This document shows, piece after piece, positions 1 through 7,613 of a DNA stretch of 64,000 nt. The stretch lies in contig JAKOVB010000027.1 in NCBI GenBank assembly GCA_029782295.1, positions 310,001-374,000 of the forward strand, written 5' to 3'. The translations under genes and the position numbers were made by a program. Each line of letters begins with the position of its first letter. The first letter of the stretch is position 1. Under the pieces are notes generated by a model. The model worked only from the letters and a program-made list of their open reading frames with translations. It was not told the DNA's origin and ran no database searches. Source of the stretch: Pseudomonadota bacterium (GTDB taxonomy: Bacteria > Pseudomonadota > Gammaproteobacteria > Burkholderiales > Methylophilaceae).

Positions 1-1044
1 CAACAGGTCTTGGGAGAGCGAGAACACGCCAAACAACTGCCCATCCAGATCATTGCGGTCGGTGATCACAACAATGGTCGGGTTCTCCATTGCGGCTTCC
101 TGCATCACCCGTGCAGCGAAGCACGTCATCGTGATGCTCTTGCCGCTGCCTTGGGTATGCCAGACCACGCCGCCCTTGTGAGAGCCTCCGGGGCGAGATG
201 CCGCAACGACTTGATTGATCGCCGCACGTACAGCATGGAACTGGTGATAACCGGCAATCTTCTTGATCAGTACATCGTCATCCTCAAACAAGACGAAGAA
301 GCGCAGATAGTCGAGGAACATCTGCGGGGCCAGGAGGCCCCGCACCAGCGTCTCAAGTTCGTTGAACTGTCCCAGAGGATCGAGCGTCACCCCATCAATG
401 GTGCGCCATTGCATGTACCGTTCAGCATCACTAGAAAGTGCGCCAAGTCGAGCATCAGTTCCATCAGAGATCACTAGCACTTCGTTGTACTGGAACACAT
501 CTGGGATCTGCTCTTTGTAAGTCTGAATCTGGTCGAAGGCTTTCCAGATGTCTGCATTCTCATCAGCCGGATTCTTGAGTTCCAACAACACTAGCGGCAG
601 ACCATTCACAAACAGGATGATGTCGGGCCTGCGGGTGTGGTGTGGGCCTTTGATCGAGAACTGGTTGATCGCTAGCCATTCGTTGTGCGTTGGATGCGCC
701 CAATCGATCAGACGCACGAAGTCGCCGCGTGTCTCACCATCTTTTTGGTACTCGACTGGTACACCGTTGACCAGCAGCTTGTGAAAGTGACGGTTGGCAG
801 AGAGTTGTGATGGGATGCCGAGATTAAGCACCTGATGGATGGCGTCTTCACGGGCATGAGTTGGGATATTGGGATTCAGGCGGGTAATCGCCTCACGTAA
901 CCTGAAAGGAAGAAGCACCTGCAGGTAGTCAGCACGTTCTGGATGATCGCCATCAGGGGCAATGTCCGGGCCATGCAATACCGTGTAGCCTACATCAGCC
1001 AACCATGCCAGAGCTTCTTGTTCTAGTTGATCTTCAGTCATCAT
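1..1044 (-). CDS. hsdR: Type I restriction enzyme, R (motor/nuclease) subunit HsdR, N-terminal part
   Basis: Only the first ~348 codons are inside the window; the gene runs off the left edge. Translation of the minus strand from the tandem ATGs at 1044/1041 begins MMTEDQLEQEALAWL. It contains the nuclease core seen as PDIILF...VLLELKN (PD-(D/E)XK type) and, near the edge, a Walker A P-loop, VVWHTQGSGKS, followed by VVITDRNDLDGQLF, the start of an SF2 helicase motor. HsdR translocates and cuts unmodified DNA in complex with HsdM and HsdS. It starts 2 bp after the stop of the SIR2-like gene, so it is probably co-transcribed from the hsdM promoter. Whether the rest of the gene is intact cannot be seen. 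Confidence 0.93.
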   Translation of the reverse strand, partial: MMTEDQLEQEALAWLADVGYTVLHGPDIAPDGDHPERADYLQVLLPFRLREAITRLNPNIPTHAREDAIHQVLNLGIPSQLSANRHFHKLLVNGVPVEYQKDGETRGDFVRLIDWAHPTHNEWLAINQFSIKGPHHTRRPDIILFVNGLPLVLLELKNPADENADIWKAFDQIQTYKEQIPDVFQYNEVLVISDGTDARLGALSSDAERYMQWRTIDGVTLDPLGQFNELETLVRGLLAPQMFLDYLRFFVLFEDDDVLIKKIAGYHQFHAVRAAINQVVAASRPGGSHKGGVVWHTQGSGKSITMTCFAARVMQEAAMENPTIVVITDRNDLDGQLFGVFSLSQDLL

Positions 1045-1046
1045 TT

Positions 1047-2039
1047 TCAATCTTCAGGATGAAGCCAGCAGCCCGGGCTTTCCGCATCGAAGAAAATAAC
1101 TTCCTTAACCCCAATGTCTATGAATGATTGGGCCATTCTCGCCATATAGACTTCATCATCCCCATAGACTGATATTGCGACCTTCTTTATTCCAGCTTTC
1201 CTTAGCTGATCAAGAATGTGCTTATCTTGTTTAGAGAGACTCCACCCGTAGACAACCAGACTGCTACCAATATCTGATATAACTTCACGAAAAACACGAT
1301 GCAGATATGATGAGCCTTCAATAGCACGGTGCTTTTTTTCCGTTGTACCTTCGCTCACAAAAAGTGGTGCGACATCTCCATCTTCCCACATTGCTAGAAT
1401 TGAATTCAGCAAATCTGGTGCATGTCCAACATTTAGTTTTATTTCTTCTCCTTCAGGATTACGGGCAAGAATAAGATTCCCATGAGGGTAAAACACAAGT
1501 GTTGAGCCTTCTGCGCCTCCATAGGGTTCTCGAACCGTACTCCAGTCTTCTCTGAACGCACTTCTATAAAATGCATCCTTGAACCAATTCCCAAGTTCTT
1601 GGTTTCCAGCCATCATCGCCCAATAAACTATCAAATCATAGTTGAGTGAGAGTACCGTACTGAAAGGCTTCATAAACCTATAAAGTGATACAAGGTGAGG
1701 TGACGCATCATCGTACAAAACGTGGCAATCACGGACGGTTGTAATTAAAGCCTTGCGCACCTCCCAGTACGCCTCCCCAACCCTACCACTTTCGATGCCT
1801 AAAGCTTGATTTACCAGCTTCGCATGCCAGAGTCTGCGTAACACAAACTCAAAATCAGTAGCCTCAAACGCCTTGAATATATCAATGGCATCTCCACTCA
1901 AATGCCCGTTCTTTTGTGCAGCCTCATACAAGGAGTCGTAACGGAACCCCTCGTGTATGGCTATGCTTGCTCCATTCCCAAGGAGCAAGCCCTCATTGAA
2001 TTGGTCGCTGATATCAAACCATTTATGAATATCAGGCAT
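1047..2039 (-). CDS. SIR2-fold protein (DUF4917-like) embedded in the hsd operon
   Basis: About 330 aa with the landmarks of a SIR2-like Rossmann NAD-binding fold: an N-terminal LLLGNGASIAI loop, LSLNYDLIVYW (the usual N-D pair) near residue 133, YPHGNLI with the usual histidine near residue 186, and VVYGWSLSKQDKHI near residue 264. This order matches DUF4917/SIR2-like proteins, which occur in defence loci; NAD hydrolysis is possible but unproven. I chose the ATG at 2039 because AGAAGAG sits 7 nt upstream; an in-frame ATG at 2057 has no such site. The start overlaps hsdS by 8 bp and the stop is 2 bp before hsdR, so the gene is an integral member of the RM operon. Base composition is AT-rich like its neighbours. 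Confidence 0.75.
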   Translation of the reverse strand: MPDIHKWFDISDQFNEGLLLGNGASIAIHEGFRYDSLYEAAQKNGHLSGDAIDIFKAFEATDFEFVLRRLWHAKLVNQALGIESGRVGEAYWEVRKALITTVRDCHVLYDDASPHLVSLYRFMKPFSTVLSLNYDLIVYWAMMAGNQELGNWFKDAFYRSAFREDWSTVREPYGGAEGSTLVFYPHGNLILARNPEGEEIKLNVGHAPDLLNSILAMWEDGDVAPLFVSEGTTEKKHRAIEGSSYLHRVFREVISDIGSSLVVYGWSLSKQDKHILDQLRKAGIKKVAISVYGDDEVYMARMAQSFIDIGVKEVIFFDAESPGCWLHPED

Positions 2040-3330
2040 TTGTAAGCTCTTCTGCATCAGTCAGTCGCAGTTGCCCAGAGATCAGTCTAGGCAGCAACGA
2101 ATCTCGAATGGTTGAAAGTGTTTGAGCTTTACGGAGATTTTCATTTGCACTCTCGATAAATAGCGAAGTGATCTCGCTGAATCGTTCTTGCAATGTTGCA
2201 GGAGGGATAACGATAGGCATCTTTTCAAGTGATTTTGACCATTTTGCATACGGAATAGTCGAGCCTTCCGAATGTTGAGTGGCGTAATCAACAGTAGCAT
2301 CTTGATAGGCCTGAAACAGAGCAAATGCGCTAGCCAAAGGGTTTTTGGATATAAGAGTAAAAACCGTAGTCCTTGTTACACCATCGAAAGGTGCAGAACA
2401 GACCTTGTGGAAATAAGGCCGCATTGCTCCAAAAAGCACGTCACCTTTGCGAAAAAGTATCAGGCTACTGTTTGCTTCCTCACCAGACTTGTACTCATTA
2501 AGGAAAGGTGACTTTGCTGAAATCGCTTCGATAGGTACATATGGGAGTGATTGGGTATGCGCAGATGGTTTTGTACGTTCATTTCGCAGCGATAACACAT
2601 CTCCAAGCTCACCGACTGTCCACCCCTTCGGCACCAACCCCAGTTCCGACTCCTCAAAGCCGTCGGGAAAGAGCGCAGCAGTGGCTTCATCCAGCCCTTC
2701 AGGCGCGATGCCTTGTTGTTTGGCATGAACAGGAGCGAAATCGACAAACCATGACTTGAACAGCGCCTGTGCGATGGACTCAAGGGTGGCGTTGGTTTCG
2801 CGCAGGAGAGCGATGCGGTGATCAATAGCTCCAAGTATTGCAGAAATCTGGTGCTGATCCTCAATAGGAGGAATAGTTAGCTCAAAATGAGGTATTTCTC
2901 TGCACTTTAGGCTGTCGAAAACAGCACCGACGTTTATGTACTTACTGACTTGATCCCACCAGTCTGGCCCACGTACCAACCATCGCAAGAACTCTGGTAA
3001 AACTCGATTCCCATCCGAGCGCAGAACGACCAGATTTTGACCAATAGCACAGTCAAGTCCGCGAGGTACAACTGCACTCACTCCGGAATTGCATCGGCGC
3101 ACGACAATGACATCGTTTTCTTGTGGCTTCAGCTTACGTGTCCATTCCTTATAGTCATCGAAAGAAATAAAGCGAACGCCATCCAAATGGATGTGACCAT
3201 CCTTAATCTGTGGAATGGCGATATAAGGGTAACCAGTCTCTTGCGCAGGTGGAGTCCTGTGGTCGCAATCTATTAGAGTGACTCCAGCCTCCTTTAAGGA
3301 AAGTCTCTGCCAGCAGACTTCAGAACTCAT
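2032..3330 (-). CDS. hsdS: Type I restriction-modification specificity subunit HsdS
   Basis: About 432 aa, normal HsdS length. It has the two-repeat layout of the family: a first target-recognition domain ending in [14 protein letters not shown], the central conserved helix region [15 protein letters not shown] near residue 190, a second TRD opening with [16 protein letters not shown], and the closing conserved region [13 protein letters not shown]. HsdS sets the bipartite DNA sequence recognised by the methylase and restriction complexes. The ATG at 3330 overlaps the 3' end of hsdM by 11 bp, implying translational coupling. A TTG two codons upstream is a less likely start. The target sequence cannot be deduced by eye. 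Confidence 0.93.
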   Translation of the reverse strand: MSSEVCWQRLSLKEAGVTLIDCDHRTPPAQETGYPYIAIPQIKDGHIHLDGVRFISFDDYKEWTRKLKPQENDVIVVRRCNSGVSAVVPRGLDCAIGQNLVVLRSDGNRVLPEFLRWLVRGPDWWDQVSKYINVGAVFDSLKCREIPHFELTIPPIEDQHQISAILGAIDHRIALLRETNATLESIAQALFKSWFVDFAPVHAKQQGIAPEGLDEATAALFPDGFEESELGLVPKGWTVGELGDVLSLRNERTKPSAHTQSLPYVPIEAISAKSPFLNEYKSGEEANSSLILFRKGDVLFGAMRPYFHKVCSAPFDGVTRTTVFTLISKNPLASAFALFQAYQDATVDYATQHSEGSTIPYAKWSKSLEKMPIVIPPATLQERFSEITSLFIESANENLRKAQTLSTIRDSLLPRLISGQLRLTDAEELTNA

Positions 3331-4873
3331 AACCAAGCCCCGCCAGCTTCTGCCGGATCAACTGATCGAGTTCTGCACCCTTCGCCATCTGCTCACCTAG
3401 TTTTTCCGTGAGCATCTGCATCTTTTCGGCAAAGGCTTCGTCATCATCTTCCACCTCTTCCGCGCCCACGTAGCGGCCCGGTGTGAGGACATGCCCATGT
3501 TCAGCAATCTCGGTGAGGCCCACGCTACGGCAATAGCCGGGAATGTCCTGATACTCACCAGCACCAGCTTCACCACGCCATTCGGCAACTGTTCCAGCAA
3601 TCCTGTCGATGACTTCATCAGTCAGTTCAGCCTGCACCCGACTAATCATGCTGCCGAGCTTGCGTGCATCGATAAACAACACTTCGCCCTTGCGAATGGT
3701 CTTCTGCTTGGCGAGAAACCACAGGCAACATGGGATTTGTACATTGAAGAAGAGTTGTCCCGGGAGTGCGATCATGGCTTCAACGACATCACCTTCAACC
3801 ATTGCCTTGCGAATGTCGCCTTCGCTGTTCTGGCTGGAACTCATGGAGCCATTGGCGAGAACAATACCGGCACGCCCAGTGGGTTTGAGGTGATACAGCA
3901 TGTGCTGCAACCATGCGTAGTTGGCATTGCCAGCAGGAGGATCACCGAATGCCCAGCGAGGATCACCTGTCAGGCTACCGTGCCACCAATCACTTATGTT
4001 GAACGGTGGATTGGCGAGGATAAAGTCTGCACGTAGGTCAGGATGCTGATTGCGGGTGAAGGTGTCTGCAGGCTCACGCCCAAGGTTGAAATCCATTCCA
4101 CGAATGGCGAGATTCATTGCAGCTAACCGCCAAGTCGTAGGATTGGATTCCTGCCCGTAAATAGAAACATCGCCCAACTTGCCGCCGTGTGCTTCGATGA
4201 ACTTCTCGGACTGCACGAACATGCCCCCAGAGCCGCAGCAAGGGTCATAGACCTTGCCATGATGAGGCGCTAATACAGCCACCAGTGTCTTCACGATTGA
4301 GGCAGGCGTGTAGAACTGCCCACCCTTCTTGCCTTCAGCACTAGCAAACTGCCCAAGGAAGTACTCATAGACCTGACCAAGAACATCACGGGCCTTGCCG
4401 GGGTCGTCACCAAAGCCGATGGTAGATACCAGATCGACCAGTTCACCCAGTTTTCCATCCGGCAACTGTGCGCGTGCATACCGCTTGTCGAGGATGCCCT
4501 TGAGCTTGGGGTTCTCTGCTTCGATGACCGACAACGCATCATCGATACGCTTGCCGATGTCAGATTGCTTAGCAGCAGCACGCAATGCTTCCCAGCGTGC
4601 GCCTTCAGGCACCCAGAAAACATTCACCTCACGGTAGTAGTCACGGTCTTCCAGTTCTGCCGCCAGCAGGTCAGCGTCAGCATCAGGCAGGAAATAATCA
4701 TCAGATTCGTCGCTAAATCGCTGGGCCAACTCAGCCCTGCGTGCAGCGAAGGTGTCGGAAACGTACTTGAGGAAGATCAGGCCAAGGACAAGGTGCTTGT
4801 ACTCTGCTGCGTCCATGTTGGCGCGGAGCTTGTCAGCCGTGGCCCAGAGGGTTTTCTTGATGTCGTCCAGCAT
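3320..4873 (-). CDS. hsdM: Type I restriction-modification DNA adenine methyltransferase HsdM
   Basis: 517 aa, full length for HsdM. An N-terminal helical HsdM_N domain (residues ~1-140) precedes an N6-adenine methyltransferase core. SAM-binding motif I is [12 protein letters not shown] near residue 205, and catalytic motif IV is [10 protein letters not shown] near residue 290. HsdM with HsdS methylates both strands of the recognition site; with HsdR it forms the restriction complex. It is the first gene of the operon. A promoter-like TTGCAA-N17-CATAAT lies just upstream, and an AAGAAG ribosome-binding site precedes the ATG. No internal damage is visible. Confidence 0.96.
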   Translation of the reverse strand: MLDDIKKTLWATADKLRANMDAAEYKHLVLGLIFLKYVSDTFAARRAELAQRFSDESDDYFLPDADADLLAAELEDRDYYREVNVFWVPEGARWEALRAAAKQSDIGKRIDDALSVIEAENPKLKGILDKRYARAQLPDGKLGELVDLVSTIGFGDDPGKARDVLGQVYEYFLGQFASAEGKKGGQFYTPASIVKTLVAVLAPHHGKVYDPCCGSGGMFVQSEKFIEAHGGKLGDVSIYGQESNPTTWRLAAMNLAIRGMDFNLGREPADTFTRNQHPDLRADFILANPPFNISDWWHGSLTGDPRWAFGDPPAGNANYAWLQHMLYHLKPTGRAGIVLANGSMSSSQNSEGDIRKAMVEGDVVEAMIALPGQLFFNVQIPCCLWFLAKQKTIRKGEVLFIDARKLGSMISRVQAELTDEVIDRIAGTVAEWRGEAGAGEYQDIPGYCRSVGLTEIAEHGHVLTPGRYVGAEEVEDDDEAFAEKMQMLTEKLGEQMAKGAELDQLIRQKLAGLGYEF

Positions 4874-4905
4874 AATTCTTCTTGGTTATTAGTGCGTGGA
4901 TACAG

Positions 4906-4934
4906 ATTATGGGGCGCGCGGTCATACCTTGCAA
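4906..4934 (-). promoter_or_regulatory. Predicted hsdM promoter
   Basis: On the minus strand TTGCAA (4934-4929) and CATAAT (4911-4906) are separated by 17 bp, about 32 bp ahead of the hsdM ATG. This is a reasonable sigma-70 promoter for the hsdM-S-X-R operon, judged by eye only. Confidence 0.5.
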
Positions 4935-4938
4935 TCAA

Positions 4939-5014
4939 GCGAGAAAGGTTCAGTTAGCTTGATCTCGCATGGCACGGGAAAATCTATATATATAATAGAT
5001 ATTCATTGTTCCCG
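4939..5014. repeat. Nested inverted repeats upstream of the hsd promoter
   Basis: Two adjacent inverted repeats occupy the AT-rich gap between hsdM and the HTH gene. GCGAGA (4939-4944) pairs with TCTCGC (4963-4968). CGGGAA (4975-4980) pairs with TTCCCG (5009-5014), enclosing ATCTAT (4982-4987) and ATAGAT (4995-5000). They may be operator sites or transcript hairpins; no known motif was matched. Confidence 0.4.
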
Positions 5015-5091
5015 CAGGACGGGATTGTCGAACCGGATCGCCACTGTCCCTTTTTTTAGGACAGCGGCTAAACCCGAAGGAACCCTCCCGA

Positions 5092-5409
5092 TTACTTTAT
5101 AGGGCGCCAAGGGACGCCATAAAGAGTTGGCCCTCGATGCAATCCACCTTGCCTCGTCCGAACAATCAAGCCACGCTTAAACAACTCATCACGCGCTTTC
5201 TGAATCGAATCGTGCGATGCCCAACCCCGCTTTGACAACCATGTACTGGTGAGTTGGAGTTGTCCATTGTTCGTTGCAGTCAACTGCCTACACAATTCCA
5301 TCAACATAGCTTTTGCCCGATGACTTGCACCAATGTATGCAGGACTATCTAGGACTTTGTGTGGGATGGATGCAAACCTATCTTTATTAACCTCGCTCTG
5401 CATATCCAT
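5092..5409 (-). CDS. Small helix-turn-helix protein of the island
   Basis: 105 aa. The middle (residues ~25-85) reads as a winged-helix/HTH: a segment SHRAKAMLMELCRQL, then LTSTWLSKRGWASHDSIQKA as a likely recognition region, then ARDELFKRGLIVRTRQGG as a wing. Proteins of this type sit next to AlpA-like regulators and P4-type integrases in integrated elements, where they may control replication or excision; the exact function is unknown. The start is supported by GGGGAGGG just upstream and a TAATG junction with the preceding gene (1-bp overlap), so the two are translationally coupled. Confidence 0.6.
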   Translation of the reverse strand: MDMQSEVNKDRFASIPHKVLDSPAYIGASHRAKAMLMELCRQLTATNNGQLQLTSTWLSKRGWASHDSIQKARDELFKRGLIVRTRQGGLHRGPTLYGVPWRPIK

Positions 5410-5669
5410 TATGCCCTCCCCACATTGCAGGAGTTGGACTGCGCTGCACGAAGCTCACCAACATTCCAACATGTAGTACGCTGAGATAGTTTACGGGGTT
5501 GAGGAATTCGACCTGATTTGACATATCGCCATACTGTTGCAGATGAGATGGCAAACAAGCCTTTTACTACAGGTAGTCGAACGTATGCTGAGTTGGGTAG
5601 GGAGTCGAAATGCTGAAGTGCCTCTGGAATAGAAGAGGGCGAATCTTTAGGAGTTTTAGTAGATGTCAT
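5409..5669 (-). CDS. AlpA-like DNA-binding regulator / excisionase
   Basis: 86 aa. Residues ~30-75 form a MerR/AlpA-type helix-turn-helix: YVRLPVVKGLFAISSATVWR followed by KSGRIPQPRKLSQRTTCWNV, with the typical tryptophan and GELRA ending. AlpA family members activate integrase or act as excisionases in P4-like elements. Its position between integrase and cargo fits that role. An AAGGTT-type ribosome-binding site lies upstream. Its stop overlaps the start of the downstream HTH gene by one base. No target site was identified. Confidence 0.75.
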   Translation of the reverse strand: MTSTKTPKDSPSSIPEALQHFDSLPNSAYVRLPVVKGLFAISSATVWRYVKSGRIPQPRKLSQRTTCWNVGELRAAQSNSCNVGRA

Positions 5670-6010
5670 CTGTGCAACCTTTTTCCAATGTGGCTAGGCT
5701 GCACTCAATTATTATGGCAGCCAAGCGTAAAAACGCAATGGCATATGCCATTGCACGCTTCGCCGCCACCAGCTACTCTGACCGCTCAACACTCCTCATC
5801 AGGGAGTTGTCCCTCGCATAAATGCGAGTAGTCTGATTTCTAGATTCCAGTGACTATTCGGTAGGTGTGGGACTTGTATTTCCGTGACCGCCAAGTACCC
5901 AGCCTGTCTTCCTGTTGCTGGACTCACCTTTGCGCTTGACACTGCCGTCCTACCGGCTGTTAGTAAGATAAGTGTATCAGCGATCATATTTTTGGATCAA
6001 TATGTATCTC
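5670..6010. other. Non-coding gap between integrase and AlpA-like gene
   Basis: No convincing gene. The only landmark is a perfect 7-bp inverted repeat with a 2-nt loop, CTCGCAT (5813-5819) and ATGCGAG (5822-5828), without a T-tract. The region probably holds the promoter of the AlpA-like gene and the end of the integrase transcript. Confidence 0.5.
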
Positions 6011-7279
6011 TTATAAACTATCTTCGTTTGCGTTTCTCGGTTTTTCTCGATTAGGCTTTCTGACTTTCGCACCAGCTTTCAACTCGTCCAGATAGTCCGC
6101 CCATTTCTGCATCATTTCTCTTCGCTGCAAAATAAACTTTGTCCGGTTGTAAGCAGTTCCAAGCGCATCTGGCACCGAATGTGTCAGTTGATGCTCGATG
6201 ACATTAGGATCTAGACCTAAGCGTTCGTGCAGGAGGGTGCGAGCCGTTGCTCTGAACCCATGCCCAGTAATCTCATTTGCGGTGTCATAGCCCATCCGCT
6301 TTAATGCAGCGTTTACAGCAGCTTCACTCATTGGCCTTTTTGGAGAGTGGCCTCCCTGAAAGACATATTCACCCGTACCTGAAAACAGGTGCAGCTCACG
6401 CAATATTTCTACTGCCTGCTTAGGCAATGGAACAATATGAGGCATGTTATGGCGCTTTCCAACTAGGTAGCTCCACACTCCATTTTCCAAATCAATATCC
6501 GCCCATCGAGCAGTGCGAAGTTCGCCCGGGCGAGCGAAAAGCATAGGGGCAAGACGAAGTGCACACAAAACTGTGAAACTACCTCTAAAGCCATCAATAG
6601 CTAGTAGTAGTTCCGCAACGTCATCAGGCTCGGTAAATGCCGCCATGTGCTTTGTTTTTGCGGCGGGCAATGCACCAGCAAGATCAGCGGTGACATCTCG
6701 GATTACGCGTCCAGTCTGAACTGCATATCTAAAAACCTGACCTGCAGTTTGTAGGGTTCGATGTGCTGTTTCCAGTATGCCTCGCGCTTCGATTCGCTTA
6801 ACTACTCCTAGAATCTCTGGCGCCGTAATGTCTGCGATTGGTTTTTTTCCAATGTAAGGAAACAGGTACAGCTCAAAACGCCTTATGACCTTATCTCTAT
6901 GACTTTTAGCCTTGCCAGCCATGTGTGACGACCACCATTCGCGTGCCACCACCTCAAAGCTGTTTGATGCATCTGCAAACTTCGCCTCCCTAACAGCTTT
7001 CCGATTCTCCATAGGGTCTATTGGGGGGTCTTGAGCCAAAAGCTTACGTGCGGCATCTCTTCGTTCTCTAGCATCTGCAAGACTTACATCCGGATAGACC
7101 CCTAATGCAAGAGTTTTGCGCTTACGCATGAACCTGTAGTCCATGCGCCAGTATTTGCTACCGTTTTCATCTACAAGTAAATAAAGGCTTTTTTCGTCGG
7201 TAAGTTTGTATGGGGGAACCTTTACGATACCGTTTTCATCCTTGTGAGTTTTGGCTTCCACTTCTTTACTAGAGAGCAT
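6011..7279 (-). CDS. P4-type tyrosine integrase (DUF4102 arm-binding domain)
   Basis: 422 aa, typical length. Residues ~1-95 form the arm-DNA-binding domain (YKLTDEKSLYLLVDENGSKY, LALGVYPDVSLADARERRD). A core-binding helical domain follows, then the catalytic domain with Arg in ARPGELRTARW, His-x-x-Arg in GHGFRATARTLLHE, His in EHQLTHSV and the nucleophile Tyr in GTAYNRTKFI. It integrates and excises the island at the neighbouring tRNA-Met: the gene lies just past the tRNA 3' end and is co-oriented with it. All catalytic residues are present, so it may be active. Repeated CGGTAT motifs precede its start. Confidence 0.95.
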   Translation of the reverse strand: MLSSKEVEAKTHKDENGIVKVPPYKLTDEKSLYLLVDENGSKYWRMDYRFMRKRKTLALGVYPDVSLADARERRDAARKLLAQDPPIDPMENRKAVREAKFADASNSFEVVAREWWSSHMAGKAKSHRDKVIRRFELYLFPYIGKKPIADITAPEILGVVKRIEARGILETAHRTLQTAGQVFRYAVQTGRVIRDVTADLAGALPAAKTKHMAAFTEPDDVAELLLAIDGFRGSFTVLCALRLAPMLFARPGELRTARWADIDLENGVWSYLVGKRHNMPHIVPLPKQAVEILRELHLFSGTGEYVFQGGHSPKRPMSEAAVNAALKRMGYDTANEITGHGFRATARTLLHERLGLDPNVIEHQLTHSVPDALGTAYNRTKFILQRREMMQKWADYLDELKAGAKVRKPNREKPRNANEDSL

Positions 7280-7280
7280 T

Positions 7281-7344
7281 TGACGGTATCTCCAAGCTAC
7301 ATGAGGCTGAATACCGACAAAAATACCGCCACAAGTGACGGTAT
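7281..7344. promoter_or_regulatory. Four CGGTAT motifs upstream of the integrase (possible arm sites or operator)
   Basis: TGACGGTAT occurs directly at 7281-7289 and 7336-7344, and the complementary ATACCG occurs at 7311-7316 and 7323-7328, giving a symmetric 4-copy arrangement between integrase and tRNA. Integrases of this family bind short arm repeats near att sites, so these may be arm sites or an autoregulatory operator. This is inference from position and repetition. Confidence 0.45.
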
Positions 7345-7379
7345 GTCAAGGATGCAAATGAGACGGTGCGAGACAAAGA

Positions 7380-7412
7380 AAAAGCCCCGAAGCTAGTAAC
7401 TGCGGGGCTTTT
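7380..7412 (-). terminator. Rho-independent terminator after tRNA-Met
   Basis: AAAAGCCCCG (7380-7389) and CGGGGCTTTT (7403-7412) form a perfect 10-bp stem with a 13-nt loop. It lies downstream of the tRNA and upstream of the integrase, and it reads as a terminator in both directions. Confidence 0.85.
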
Positions 7413-7444
7413 GGCGTTTCATGATGTCCTATGAAACTATATTA

Positions 7445-7521
7445 TGGTGGTGATGGGGGGACTTGAACCCTCGACCTACGGATTATGAATCCGTCGCTCT
7501 AACCAGCTGAGCTACATCACC
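7445..7521 (-). tRNA. tRNA-Met (CAT anticodon), island target site
   Basis: 77 nt including an encoded CCA. The acceptor stem GGTGATG pairs with CATCACC. The D-arm GCTCAGCTGGTTAGAGC, the anticodon stem ACGGA/TCCGT around TTCATAA, and the T-arm GAGGGTTCAAGTCCCCC are all present. The CAT anticodon with this acceptor and D-arm fits elongator Met. Its 3' end faces the integrase, so the 3' part of the gene is the likely attachment core. Confidence 0.95.
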
Positions 7522-7538
7522 GAAAAGCGAAGCCCAGC

Positions 7539-7567
7539 ATTTTATTTTCTCGGCGCGGTAATGTCAA
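7539..7567 (-). promoter_or_regulatory. Predicted tRNA-Met promoter
   Basis: On the minus strand a consensus TTGACA (7567-7562) and TAAAAT (7544-7539) are separated by 17 bp, 18 bp ahead of the tRNA. It is the strongest promoter-like match seen in the window. Confidence 0.75.
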
Positions 7568-7613
7568 AACCTAATCGCTGTTTTTGAAAACTTTTCTGAC
7601 GGCCTTAGCCGGA

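Larger units (their letters stand above)
1..7455. mobile_element. Right end of a tRNA-Met genomic island carrying a type I RM system (partial)
   Basis: The segment from the 3' end of tRNA-Met leftward holds the integrase, AlpA-like regulator, HTH gene and hsd operon. All are on one strand and look more AT-rich than the DNA right of the tRNA. This is the standard layout of an integrative island. The distal attachment repeat, a copy of the tRNA 3' end, must lie beyond the left edge, so the island length is unknown. Confidence 0.75.

Noticed and set aside
10-784. Plus-strand open frames over hsdR
   Set aside because: They lie opposite a frame with clear HsdR nuclease and P-loop motifs; shadows only.
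5799-5987. Minus-strand 62-codon frame between integrase and AlpA-like gene
   Set aside because: No ribosome-binding site, no recognisable domain and odd composition; treated as non-coding.
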